From contig JADHXT010000012.1 of assembly GCA_016782825.1 (NCBI GenBank), forward strand, positions 1-22,740: 22,740 nt of DNA, written 5' to 3'. The translations under genes were made by a program, and so were the position numbers. This stretch comes from Candidatus Brocadiia bacterium. GTDB taxonomy: Bacteria; Planctomycetota; PUPC01; DSUN01. Below the pieces are notes generated by a model. The model did not search any database and had not been told where the DNA came from. It saw nothing but the letters and a program-made list of their open reading frames with translations. Of the stretch, positions 6,775-13,473 are shown one piece after another; within the stretch, counting starts at the first letter, position 1; every line of letters begins with the position of its first letter.

Positions 6775-8223
6775 CTAGTCGAGCCACTCGGTGTGGAAGA
6801 ACTGGCCGGCCGGCCTGTCCACGCGCTCGTAGGTGTGGGCGCCGAAGTAGTCGCGCTGGGCCTGGATGAGGTTGGCGCTCAGGCGCTCGCGGCGGTAGCT
6901 GTCGAAGTAGGCGAGGGCCGAGCTGAAGGCGGGGACGGGGATGCCGAGGCCGGTGGCGGTGGCGACGACGAGGCGCCACGACTTCTGTGCCTTGTGCACG
7001 ATCGTCTTGAAGTAGGGGTCGAGGAGCAGGTTGGCGAGGTCGGGCTTCTTGTCGAAGGCGGCCTTGATGTGGTGGAGGAAGCGGGCGCGGATGATGCAGC
7101 CGCCGCGCCAGATCATCGAGATCTCACCGAAGTCGAGCTTCCAGCCGCCGTCCCTGGCGGCCTCGGCCATGAGAGCGAAGCCCTGGGCGTAGGAGCACAC
7201 CTTGGAGGCGTAGAGGGCGTCGCGGATGGCATTGATGGCCTTGGCCTTGCTGATGCCCTTCCAGAGCTGGCTCTTGGGGCCTTTGAGAATCTTGCTGGCG
7301 GCCACGCGCTCGTCCTTCACGCCGGAAATGCAGCGGGCGAAGACGGCCTCGGCGATAGTGGGGGCGGGGATGCCGAGGTCGAGGGCGCTCTGGCTCGTCC
7401 ACTTGCCGGTGCCCTTCTGGCCGGCCTTGTCGAGGATCACGTCCACGATGGGCTTGCCGGTGTCGGGGTCCTTGCGGGCGAGGATGTGGGTGGTGATCTC
7501 GATGAGGTAGCTGTCGAGGTCGCCCTGGTTCCACTTGGCGAAGACCTTGTGCATCTCGTCGGCGCTCATGCCGAGCGCGTTGGCCATAATGTAATAGGCC
7601 TCGCAGATGAGCTGCATGTCGCCGTACTCGATGCCGTTGTGCACCATTTTGACGTAGTGGCCGGCGCCATCGTTGCCGATGTAGGTGCAGCAGGCGTCGC
7701 CGTCCACCTGGGCCGCGATCTTGGTGAGAATGGGCTTGACGGCCTTCCAGGCCTTGGGCGAGCCGCCGGGCATGATGGAGGGTCCCTTGAGGGCGCCCTC
7801 CTCGCCGCCGCTCACGCCGGTGCCGATGTAGAGCAGGCCCTTGCTCTCCACCTGCTGGCAGCGGCGGATGGTGTCGCCGAAGAAGCTGTTGCCGCCGTCG
7901 ATGAGGATGTCGCCCTTGTCGAGGAGGGGCATCACCTTCTTGATGAAGTCGTCCACAGGCTGGCCGGCCTTGACCATGAGCATCACCTTGCGGGGCTTCT
8001 TGAGCGAGGCGATGAAGGCCTTGAGCGAGGTGCTGGGCACGATGTTCTTGCCCTCGCACGACGCGGCGACAAACTCGCCGGTGCGGGCGGCGGTGCGGTT
8101 GTAGACGGCGCAGGTGAAGCCCTTGCTCGCGACGTTGAGCGCCAGGTTCTGGCCCATGACGGCCATGCCGATGATGCCGAAATCGGCGGCGGGCTTCGCG
8201 GTGGTCTTCCTTGCCTTGGCCAT
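6775..8223 (-). CDS. gnd: 6-phosphogluconate dehydrogenase (decarboxylating)
   Basis: A 482-residue enzyme that oxidises 6-phosphogluconate to ribulose-5-phosphate and CO2 with NAD(P)+, in the oxidative pentose phosphate pathway of the cytosol. ATG 8223 is used because GGAG lies 7 nt upstream; the in-frame extension to 8262 would run into the adjacent mobile-element duplication. Residues 16-24 carry the Rossmann loop GIIGMAVMG. IDGGNSFFGDT and GTGVSGGEEGA shape the active site. Lys192 in VKMVHNGIEYGDMQ, with His195-Asn196 and Glu199, fits the catalytic and substrate residues. The family signature DKAGQKGTGKW is at 265-275. Length is normal for the long dimeric form. It is the last gene of a leftward group beginning with hxlB, but its own promoter appears interrupted by an insertion at 8259-8535. 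Confidence 0.97.
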   Translation of the reverse strand: MAKARKTTAKPAADFGIIGMAVMGQNLALNVASKGFTCAVYNRTAARTGEFVAASCEGKNIVPSTSLKAFIASLKKPRKVMLMVKAGQPVDDFIKKVMPLLDKGDILIDGGNSFFGDTIRRCQQVESKGLLYIGTGVSGGEEGALKGPSIMPGGSPKAWKAVKPILTKIAAQVDGDACCTYIGNDGAGHYVKMVHNGIEYGDMQLICEAYYIMANALGMSADEMHKVFAKWNQGDLDSYLIEITTHILARKDPDTGKPIVDVILDKAGQKGTGKWTSQSALDLGIPAPTIAEAVFARCISGVKDERVAASKILKGPKSQLWKGISKAKAINAIRDALYASKVCSYAQGFALMAEAARDGGWKLDFGEISMIWRGGCIIRARFLHHIKAAFDKKPDLANLLLDPYFKTIVHKAQKSWRLVVATATGLGIPVPAFSSALAYFDSYRRERLSANLIQAQRDYFGAHTYERVDRPAGQFFHTEWLD

Positions 8224-8258
8224 TGTGGTACTCCAGGAGACGAGTAACAGAGGGGCTT

Positions 8259-8266
8259 GCATCTTA
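8259..8266. repeat. Left copy of 8-bp target-site duplication (GCATCTTA)
   Basis: Identical to 8528-8535 and immediately outside the left terminal inverted repeat. On the minus strand it reads TAAGATGC, so it contains a -10-like TAAGAT placed about 38 nt before the gnd start codon but without a matching -35 box. Confidence 0.8.
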
Positions 8267-8527
8267 GTAACACTTCAGTCAAATGAGGACCTGGGGGCGG
8301 GAAGGTAGCGCAATCGGGTCATTCCGAGCGAAGGCCGTCTCCCGACGGCCGAAGCCGAGGAATCTGGCCGGGACGACCGTGGATGTCGCGTTCCCGGCCT
8401 CCACGGCGCGCGGGCCAGATTCCTCGACTGCGCTTCGCTCCGCTCGGAATGACGCCGGCACAACACCGGCGCGGACACAACGGTGTCCGAGGAGCATTCC
8501 CATGCCCTCACTCCGCTGAAGTGTTAC
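8267..8527. mobile_element. 261-bp MITE-like element, IS66-type ends
   Basis: The ends are perfect 12-bp inverted repeats, GTAACACTTCAG at 8267-8278 and its complement at 8516-8527. Continuing inward, about 11 of the next 17 positions also match, so the imperfect terminal repeat is about 29 bp. The element is flanked by an exact 8-bp direct repeat GCATCTTA at 8259-8266 and 8528-8535, the target-site duplication. Ends beginning GTAA with an 8-bp duplication are the known habit of the IS66 family. The element encodes no transposase and would be mobilised in trans. Its interior holds a large palindrome (8318-8453). The short open frames inside it look like chance. Confidence 0.75.
8318..8453. 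repeat. Nested palindromic repeat of GTCATTCCGAGCG type
   Basis: The outer arms are GTCATTCCGAGCG at 8318-8330 and CGCTCGGAATGAC at 8441-8453. A second pair is CGAGGAATCTGGCC at 8356-8369 with GGCCAGATTCCTCG at 8413-8426. A third is CCGTGGA at 8377-8383 with TCCACGG at 8400-8406. The left arm also has its own hairpin, GGCCGTC 8333-8339 with GACGGCC 8344-8350. Transcribed, it would be a long branched hairpin. Palindromes with these arms (CATTCCGAGCG, GAGGAATCT) are, from memory, common dispersed intergenic repeats in many bacterial genomes. Whether it is the core of the surrounding element or a later insertion into it cannot be told from one copy. Confidence 0.75.
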
Positions 8528-8535
8528 GCATCTTA
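8528..8535. repeat. Right copy of 8-bp target-site duplication (GCATCTTA)
   Basis: Identical to 8259-8266 and immediately outside the right terminal inverted repeat. This copy keeps the original spacing to the TTGACG box at 8558-8553 on the minus strand. Confidence 0.8.
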
Positions 8536-8558
8536 CAGTTTGAGGGCGGAGGCGTCAA
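8530..8558 (-). promoter_or_regulatory. Ancestral gnd promoter, split from gnd by the insertion
   Basis: On the minus strand TTGACG at 8558-8553, a 17-bp spacer and TAAGAT at 8535-8530 form a good sigma70-type promoter. The -35 box overlaps the TGA stop of the upstream DUF177 gene. Its -10 lies within the duplicated target site, so before insertion it would have started transcription about 31 nt before gnd. It now fires, if active, into the 261-bp element. Confidence 0.6.
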
Positions 8559-9094
8559 CCCTCGGAAGGGCCTGAGTCATCGGGAGGCACGAGGTCGCGG
8601 AGTGCGGCGAAGGGGTCGTCTGGCTTTACGGCGGGGCAGGAGCAGCGCTCGGTGTTGCGATTGGCGCCGCAGGAGGGGCACAGGCCCGCGCAGGTGGGCG
8701 AGCACAGCGGGCGGAGCGGCAGCTCCAGCACCAGGCTCTCGGCGATATCCGCGGAGAGGTCGATGGTGAACTCGGAGTAGTAGTTGATGCGCTGATCGTC
8801 GCGGTCGCGGCGGCGGTTGGCCTCGGGCTCGCGGGTCTTGGGCATGTAGAGCGCGTCGAAGCGCCCGTGGAGGGAGAGATCCACGTCCTCGAGGCAGCGG
8901 CTGCATTGCATGCGGGCGACGGTGCGTGCCGTGCCTTGCGCGAGCACATCCTCCTGCATCCGCGTGAGCTTCACGGCGATGTGGACGGGGGCAGCGAATG
9001 TGGCGGCGTCTGCTTCGATGCCCACTTCGCTGGGGCTCTCGACGGCCTCGAGGTGGACGGGCACAAGGCCCAGGCTGGCAACGCCGACTTTCAC
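8555..9094 (-). CDS. DUF177/YceD family protein
   Basis: A 179-residue protein. The GTG at 9094 is taken as start because it overlaps the TGA of the upstream gene by 4 nt (GTGA), a normal translational-coupling arrangement; an upstream in-frame ATG at 9160 would lie deep inside that gene. Two Cys clusters are visible: MQCSRCLED at about residues 84-92, and PLCSPTCAGLCPSCGAN followed by RCSCP near 131-155. The latter includes the family signature for a late-acting, rRNA-associated or membrane-lipid-linked protein of poorly known function. In many bacteria yceD sits next to rpmF (ribosomal protein L32) and plsX/fabH. None of these is here. The Cys residues could bind zinc. The family assignment is firm, the function is not. 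Confidence 0.85.
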   Translation of the reverse strand: MKVGVASLGLVPVHLEAVESPSEVGIEADAATFAAPVHIAVKLTRMQEDVLAQGTARTVARMQCSRCLEDVDLSLHGRFDALYMPKTREPEANRRRDRDDQRINYYSEFTIDLSADIAESLVLELPLRPLCSPTCAGLCPSCGANRNTERCSCPAVKPDDPFAALRDLVPPDDSGPSEG

Positions 9095-11592
9095 GGCTTG
9101 GCCCCCTGGAGGGCCTTCCAGAAATCGGCCGACGCCGGGAGCCTGGCTGCCTGGCTGCACTGGCGCGAGAGGCTGCCGGCAATCGCGGCTGCGGTGGTGT
9201 AGAGCTGGGCGTCGGGCGAGGCGACCGCCTGCGGGCCGAGAAGGGCCACCATCCTGGCTTTGCTCTCCGTCATCAGCGTGGTGATGGACTGGAACCGCTT
9301 GGCCACGGCGGCCCCCTGCTTCTTCGCCGCCAGAGCATCGATCTCCGTGAGGAGTGCCCGAGTGCGGGCAGCGGCCGCAGCGTTGGTGGCGGCGGCGAGC
9401 ACGCGGGGCGCTGAGGCGCCGAGGGCCGCGGCCAGGTCCTTGTTGCGGGTGGCCTTGAGACAGAGGTCGCGGGCTTGCTTCAGCAATGCCTCGAGATCGC
9501 TGCGGGGTGGGGCGTTGGCCGGGCGAGTGGGGTCGAGCAGGGCGCGCAGGCTGGTGTGGCGTGGCAGCGACGCCACGGCGCGCTCGAAGTAGCGGCGCGC
9601 CATGTGCAGATCAGCGGCGCCGTAAAAGACGCGGTAGAAGCGGCGCTCGTAGTCGCGCAGGTCGGGGAGTGCAGGCGACCAGCCATACTCCGCGGCGAGC
9701 GCCACCTGCATCCACGACGGCGGCAGCAGCGGCTGCGGACGCAACTCGCCGCACAGACCCACCACGTTGGGGTGGGGAGCTCCCCAGCGGCTGGCGTGGA
9801 GAAGCTGGGAGAACTCGGCGGGAGCCCAAGCGATGGCCACGGGCTTGGCATCGTCCCGGCGCAGCGGGCCCACGTGGGCTTCCACCGCGTGCTGGATGGG
9901 CACGTCCTCGATGCGGATGTCAAACGCCGCCTTATCGGATGGCCGAGCGCCGGTGCCCAGCAGGGCCACCGGCAGGCGGAGCGAGCGGCGCATGTCGCGC
10001 GGCATGTCGTCCGAAGGCGTCAGCGTGATGGCCAGTGCTTCCGAGCTCGCGCCCCGGGCCGGCGGGGCGGGGGGAGAGACGAGAAACACGCCGTGCGCCT
10101 GCGCGGCAGCGGCGTCGGCGCCCGGTGCAGCGGTCAGGCAGTTGAGCTTCAGGCTTTCCATCGCGGCGTAGATCGAAGGGTGCAGGGCAGTGGGCTCTCG
10201 CCAGAGACAGCCGCGCAACGTGAACGCCGGCGAGTCGGTGACACGTATCAGGGGAATGAGGAGGTCGGGGCCGACCGCGCTGGCCGTGTCGAGGAGCTGG
10301 ACGAAGGTGAGCGCGGCGTTCAAGATGCCGCGCGGCCCGTGCGCCAGGAGCCCGATCTTGCTCGTGGTGACCGCAATGCCGTAGCTCTGGTCGGGACGCG
10401 CCTGGGGCACGGCCATGCCGAACTTCCGCCCCACCCGCTTGAAGGTGTTCCTGCCCGCGACGGCCGTGGCGAGGCAGAGGGTCTTGTCGAACGACGTGAA
10501 GAGGCCGATGCTCTTGATCGGGAGCGCGAGGCCCGTGCGTTCCTTGATCTTGTCGCGCACCATCTGTGCCGCACGCAGGAGGGGCGCGTTGCGCGTGGAC
10601 GTGACGTAGATGCGGAAGCTCGAATCGAGGATCAGGGTGGCGGCCTCGGCGTTCACACTCACGCTGGCCGGGTGGGGGATCACGTCCACCACGGACGTGG
10701 CGGGGGCCTTGCCGATGGGCGCGCGCAGGTGTGGCGAACGGAGGTATATCTCGCGCCCGCTCGGCTCGTCCACCACGATTTGCAGCCCCTGCCTCACCAC
10801 GTCCTTGGCCTTGTAGGCGAGTGACACGGGAACCGACTTTCGCGCGCTCAGCCGGATGAGGTGAGGCACGGAGGTGGCATACTCGGCCGTGGTGACGCGG
10901 CAGCGCACGGTGACGTAGTTGTCGGTGGGGTTGGTGACGAGGAGCTTGAGCGGGTCTTCCGACTTGGTGTATTGCGGCACGTCGCGGACGGTAACGAATG
11001 GGCCGGGGCGCGAGGCCAGGATGGCCTCCATGGGGGCCTCGGCCGCGCCCCATCCACTCACCTCGCCGAGCACTTTGTTCGTCCGGCGCACGTGGCACTG
11101 CACCGAGCGGGCGTCCTCGGGACGCGGCACGCTGACCTCCACCACGTAGCCATCCGCCTGCGTGCGTGTCGCGGCTCGCGCGTCGGTGAGATTCTTCGAC
11201 GCCCGCACGCGGCCGGCGGCGTCCACCAGCAGGCTCTGCGGCGCCGCGTCAGGCCAGGTGAGAAACAGCTCCACGCGGTCGTTCAATCCCGGGTCGCCGT
11301 CGGCAGCGCGCAGGAGCTGAGGGTCGGGGCTCTCGCAGCGCACGATTACGTAGAATCGCTTGTCGTCGAACGATACGGCCAGGGACGATTCGTGGGCGGC
11401 CTGCCGGCCGTCCGGGTGGGTGAGGAAGGGATGCATCCAGGAGGCCTGGCTCCAGCACACGTCGCGCAGGCTGCCATCGATGTCGGGCGCCGGCGCCTTG
11501 TAGGCGCGCACCACCGGCGCCGGCGGAGGCGGCTCGGCCGGTGGCGTGGCGGGCTCTGCTGCGTGGGCGAGTGACGGCAGGACGATGGCCAC
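9091..11592 (-). CDS. Secreted CBM9-like/GH20-like multidomain protein, catalytic part unclear
   Basis: A protein of at least 833 residues. Residues about 35-195 resemble a carbohydrate-binding CBM9-like domain (DIDGSLRDVCW, then FDDKRFYVIVRC, NDRVELFL and GYVVEVSVP). Residues about 305-463 resemble the N-terminal domain found before GH20/GH84-type hexosaminidase barrels: VIPHP, KIKERTGLALP, DQSYGIAV, a GPRGILNAALTFVQLL helix, then IPLIRVTDSPAFTLRG. The next 250 residues have the expected order of a barrel (ESLKLN, WMQVALAAEYGWSP) but no clear GH20 Asp-Glu pair, so it may be a divergent or inactive glycosidase. The last 140 residues are helical and Ala-rich. The first canonical start is GTG 11592, which leaves only an 11-residue hydrophobic leader. 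The frame stays open upstream and would supply Lys-Arg and a longer hydrophobic core, so the true start may be non-canonical or altered. It overlaps the next gene by 4 nt. Confidence 0.6.
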   Translation of the reverse strand: MAIVLPSLAHAAEPATPPAEPPPPAPVVRAYKAPAPDIDGSLRDVCWSQASWMHPFLTHPDGRQAAHESSLAVSFDDKRFYVIVRCESPDPQLLRAADGDPGLNDRVELFLTWPDAAPQSLLVDAAGRVRASKNLTDARAATRTQADGYVVEVSVPRPEDARSVQCHVRRTNKVLGEVSGWGAAEAPMEAILASRPGPFVTVRDVPQYTKSEDPLKLLVTNPTDNYVTVRCRVTTAEYATSVPHLIRLSARKSVPVSLAYKAKDVVRQGLQIVVDEPSGREIYLRSPHLRAPIGKAPATSVVDVIPHPASVSVNAEAATLILDSSFRIYVTSTRNAPLLRAAQMVRDKIKERTGLALPIKSIGLFTSFDKTLCLATAVAGRNTFKRVGRKFGMAVPQARPDQSYGIAVTTSKIGLLAHGPRGILNAALTFVQLLDTASAVGPDLLIPLIRVTDSPAFTLRGCLWREPTALHPSIYAAMESLKLNCLTAAPGADAAAAQAHGVFLVSPPAPPARGASSEALAITLTPSDDMPRDMRRSLRLPVALLGTGARPSDKAAFDIRIEDVPIQHAVEAHVGPLRRDDAKPVAIAWAPAEFSQLLHASRWGAPHPNVVGLCGELRPQPLLPPSWMQVALAAEYGWSPALPDLRDYERRFYRVFYGAADLHMARRYFERAVASLPRHTSLRALLDPTRPANAPPRSDLEALLKQARDLCLKATRNKDLAAALGASAPRVLAAATNAAAAARTRALLTEIDALAAKKQGAAVAKRFQSITTLMTESKARMVALLGPQAVASPDAQLYTTAAAIAGSLSRQCSQAARLPASADFWKALQGAKP

Positions 11593-11662
11593 AAGGGCGG
11601 CGACTAGGGCGTTTCGCTTGCTTCCTCGCTCGGCGGCATGGGGAGCTGTGTGGGGGATGGAG

Positions 11663-12217
11663 CTACTCCAGGTTGGAGTGTTTGGCGGACATGCTCTCGG
11701 CCGACGTGCCCGTGCGGCCCTGGAGACACAGGATCAAGGCATCGAAGAAGAGGAGGAGGACTTGCTCGAAGAGCGACGCTCCAAACTGCTCCGACGCGGT
11801 GGCGCCCTGGCTGAGCTTCGTGGGCGCCGGCAGCACCACTTCCACGTCGGCCTCGGCGCCGAGCGAGGAACCCGGGGCGGCCACGACGGCGGCCACGGTG
11901 GCCCCCACCGCGCGCGACTTCCGCGCGCGGTGCAGGGTGATCATCGTCTCGCCCGAACCCGAGACGGCCACGCACAGGTCGCCCGCCTCGATGGCCGGCG
12001 TGGTCGTCTCCCCACACACGCACGCGGTCATCCCGAGATGCACGAGACGCATGGCAAAGGTGCGCGCCACGAGGCCCGAGCGGCCTTCGCCGGTCACGTA
12101 GATGCGGCGGGCAGCCACCACGGTCTTGGCCAGTTGGTCGGCGCTTTCGAGATCGGCCTCGCCGAGCACGCTGGTCACCTCGCTCAGGATGCGGCCGACC
12201 GCCACGCGGAGGCTCAT
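11663..12217 (-). CDS. hxlB: 6-phospho-3-hexuloisomerase (SIS domain)
   Basis: A 184-residue enzyme, the usual family length, that interconverts 3-hexulose-6-phosphate and fructose-6-phosphate in the ribulose monophosphate pathway. It has one SIS sugar-isomerase domain: GEGRSG at 43-48 and VSGSGET at 85-91 bind the phosphate. CGETTTPAI at 68-76 and Glu143 in the segment ASEQFGASLFEQ fit the active site of this isomerase family. ATG 12217 has a TGGAG site upstream. The partner 3-hexulose-6-phosphate synthase is not in the window, although several bacteria and archaea carry the two fused or adjacent. The gene has its own promoter and leads a leftward group ending in gnd, so formaldehyde fixation/detoxification or pentose supply is a reasonable inference. 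Another SIS isomerase, such as an arabinose-5-phosphate isomerase, is less likely given length and absence of CBS domains. Confidence 0.8.
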   Translation of the reverse strand: MSLRVAVGRILSEVTSVLGEADLESADQLAKTVVAARRIYVTGEGRSGLVARTFAMRLVHLGMTACVCGETTTPAIEAGDLCVAVSGSGETMITLHRARKSRAVGATVAAVVAAPGSSLGAEADVEVVLPAPTKLSQGATASEQFGASLFEQVLLLFFDALILCLQGRTGTSAESMSAKHSNLE

Positions 12218-12259
12218 GGTCCACTCCAGCTACTGCACGCGGAACATGACACAACACAT

Positions 12260-12288
12260 AGTATACCCTAGCCTTGCGCGGCAGACAA
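12260..12288 (-). promoter_or_regulatory. Sigma70-type promoter for hxlB
   Basis: On the minus strand TTGTCT at 12288-12283, a 17-bp spacer and TATACT at 12265-12260. The predicted start near 12253 leaves a leader of about 36 nt to the ATG at 12217. It lies in the 136-bp gap after rtcA, so hxlB is probably transcribed separately from rtcA. Confidence 0.7.
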
Positions 12289-12353
12289 GCGCCGCCAGGC
12301 GGGTGTGCGCAGGGGCGACGGCAGGGGGTTGAGCGCGGCTGGGGAGGCCGTCG

Positions 12354-13403
12354 TCACTCGCGGGAGGCCGGGGCGATGTACACGGTGCCTTCGGCATCCG
12401 GGGGGCCGTCGATGGTGACGCGGCAGGGGAGAAAACGCTCGATGACGCGGGCGTTGGTCGTCAGGTGGCTGGTGACACGGGGGACGGTGAACTCCGACGG
12501 GCCGTCGGCCAGGGCGAGGGGCAGGAGGAGTTGGTCGGCGGTATGGCTGTCCACGGCGGCGCGAGTGTCGAGGAAGTCGAGGAGGGCGTCGGTGGCCTCG
12601 TCGGCGACGCGTTCGGCCCGCTTGCCCAACGCCCCGAGCGCAGCGTAGCAGGCGCGGCCGCCGCCCTCGAACGCGGCGAGCAGGAGGAGCATGGTGCCCT
12701 TGCCGCGGGACGGCAGGTCCACGACCTCGATGCCTGCGGCGAGGCCGGCGTCCTGGAGGCATTGAAGAGCGCGATCGCGCTGCCGCGTGGCGATGGAGCG
12801 ATCGAGGTTGCCCACGGACGAGATGCCTTCGAGGCGCTCCAGAGAGCCGCGAGGGCCGAGGACGAACGGCGTGATGCGCGTGGCCGGCTGGATCCTCGCT
12901 CGAATCTCACCGCCGCCGGCAGGGTAGTAGCCCGCACGGGTGAGGGTGAGTTCCACGTCAATGCCCATGCGGCGGAGCAGCACGGCCCATTGATGTTGGA
13001 GGAAGTGGTACGTGGGAGCGAAGGGCACGTGGGTGCCGCCGCCGAGGGTGAGGATGGAACGGCGGCCCGCGAGCGCCAGCGGCAGGGCGAGCGTGTGGAG
13101 GAGGAGCGGAGCCGAGCCGGCCGTGCCTATCTCGAAGGCGTGGGTGCCCGGCCGCACCGGCCCCGGCACGAAGGTTACCGCGCGGGAGCCGAGCTTGGCC
13201 CCGTCCACCTTTGCCGAGCAGACCTTCGCCGCGGCTTTCACGCAGGCCAGGTGCTGCGGCCGAAGCCCCGGCTTCTTGCGGCCGGCCCGCAGATTGACGA
13301 TCTGAAAAGGCGTGCCCGCGATCATCGAGAGCGACAGCGACGTGCGGAGCAACTGCCCGCCGCCTTCGCCCTCCGAACCGTCGATGTGCACCAGCTCGCT
13401 CAC
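12354..13403 (-). CDS. rtcA: RNA 3'-terminal phosphate cyclase
   Basis: A 349-residue enzyme that uses ATP to convert an RNA 3'-phosphate end into a 2',3'-cyclic phosphate through a covalent enzyme-AMP intermediate. The start is GTG 13403, with GAGGAG about 6 nt upstream. Visible family motifs are GSEGEGGGQLLRTSLSLS at 9-26, a Arg-Pro-Gln-His (RPQH) at 48-51, GTAGS at 93-97, HVPFAPTYH at 125-133 and HTADQLLLPLALA at 287-299, whose His287 fits the adenylated catalytic His of the E. coli enzyme. Length is normal. In E. coli rtcA is paired with the RNA ligase rtcB under the sigma54 activator rtcR; neither neighbour is seen here. The gene instead shares a divergent promoter region with the GmhB-like phosphatase. 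Confidence 0.95.
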   Translation of the reverse strand: MSELVHIDGSEGEGGGQLLRTSLSLSMIAGTPFQIVNLRAGRKKPGLRPQHLACVKAAAKVCSAKVDGAKLGSRAVTFVPGPVRPGTHAFEIGTAGSAPLLLHTLALPLALAGRRSILTLGGGTHVPFAPTYHFLQHQWAVLLRRMGIDVELTLTRAGYYPAGGGEIRARIQPATRITPFVLGPRGSLERLEGISSVGNLDRSIATRQRDRALQCLQDAGLAAGIEVVDLPSRGKGTMLLLLAAFEGGGRACYAALGALGKRAERVADEATDALLDFLDTRAAVDSHTADQLLLPLALADGPSEFTVPRVTSHLTTNARVIERFLPCRVTIDGPPDAEGTVYIAPASRE

Positions 13404-13420
13404 GTTCGCTCCTCGGCAGT

Positions 13421-13449
13421 TTGCCCGACGCGCGGGCCGCTGCTATAAT
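13421..13449 (+). promoter_or_regulatory. Rightward promoter for the GmhB-TRAP operon
   Basis: TTGCCC at 13421-13426, a 17-bp spacer and a perfect TATAAT at 13444-13449. The predicted start near 13456 leaves only about 8 nt before the ATG at 13464, too short for a normal ribosome binding site. Its -10 overlaps the -10 of the leftward rtcA promoter. Confidence 0.7.
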
Positions 13450-13473
13450 ACCGCCGCTCAATCATGGACGCAA
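13445..13473 (-). promoter_or_regulatory. Leftward promoter for rtcA, sharing its -10 with the rightward one
   Basis: On the minus strand TTGCGT at 13473-13468, a 17-bp spacer and TATTAT at 13450-13445. The -10 is read from the same near-symmetrical TATAATA used by the opposite promoter. Transcription would start near 13438 and give rtcA a leader of about 35 nt with a good ribosome binding site. The -35 lies inside the first codons of the phosphatase gene. Confidence 0.55.

Noticed and set aside
6691..8247. A 518-residue open frame on the + strand opposite gnd
   Set aside because: It mirrors the codon pattern of gnd in a GC-rich sequence, has a Leu/Ala/Gly/Val-rich composition with no motifs, and lies antisense to an unquestionable gene.
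8261..8287. A new -35 for gnd provided by the MITE end (TTGACT before the left TAAGAT)
   Set aside because: The spacing is only 10 bp, too short for a functional sigma70 promoter.
8283..8519. Short open frames inside the mobile element on both strands
   Set aside because: They follow the palindromic repeat, have no ribosome binding site and differ in length; the element appears to be non-coding.
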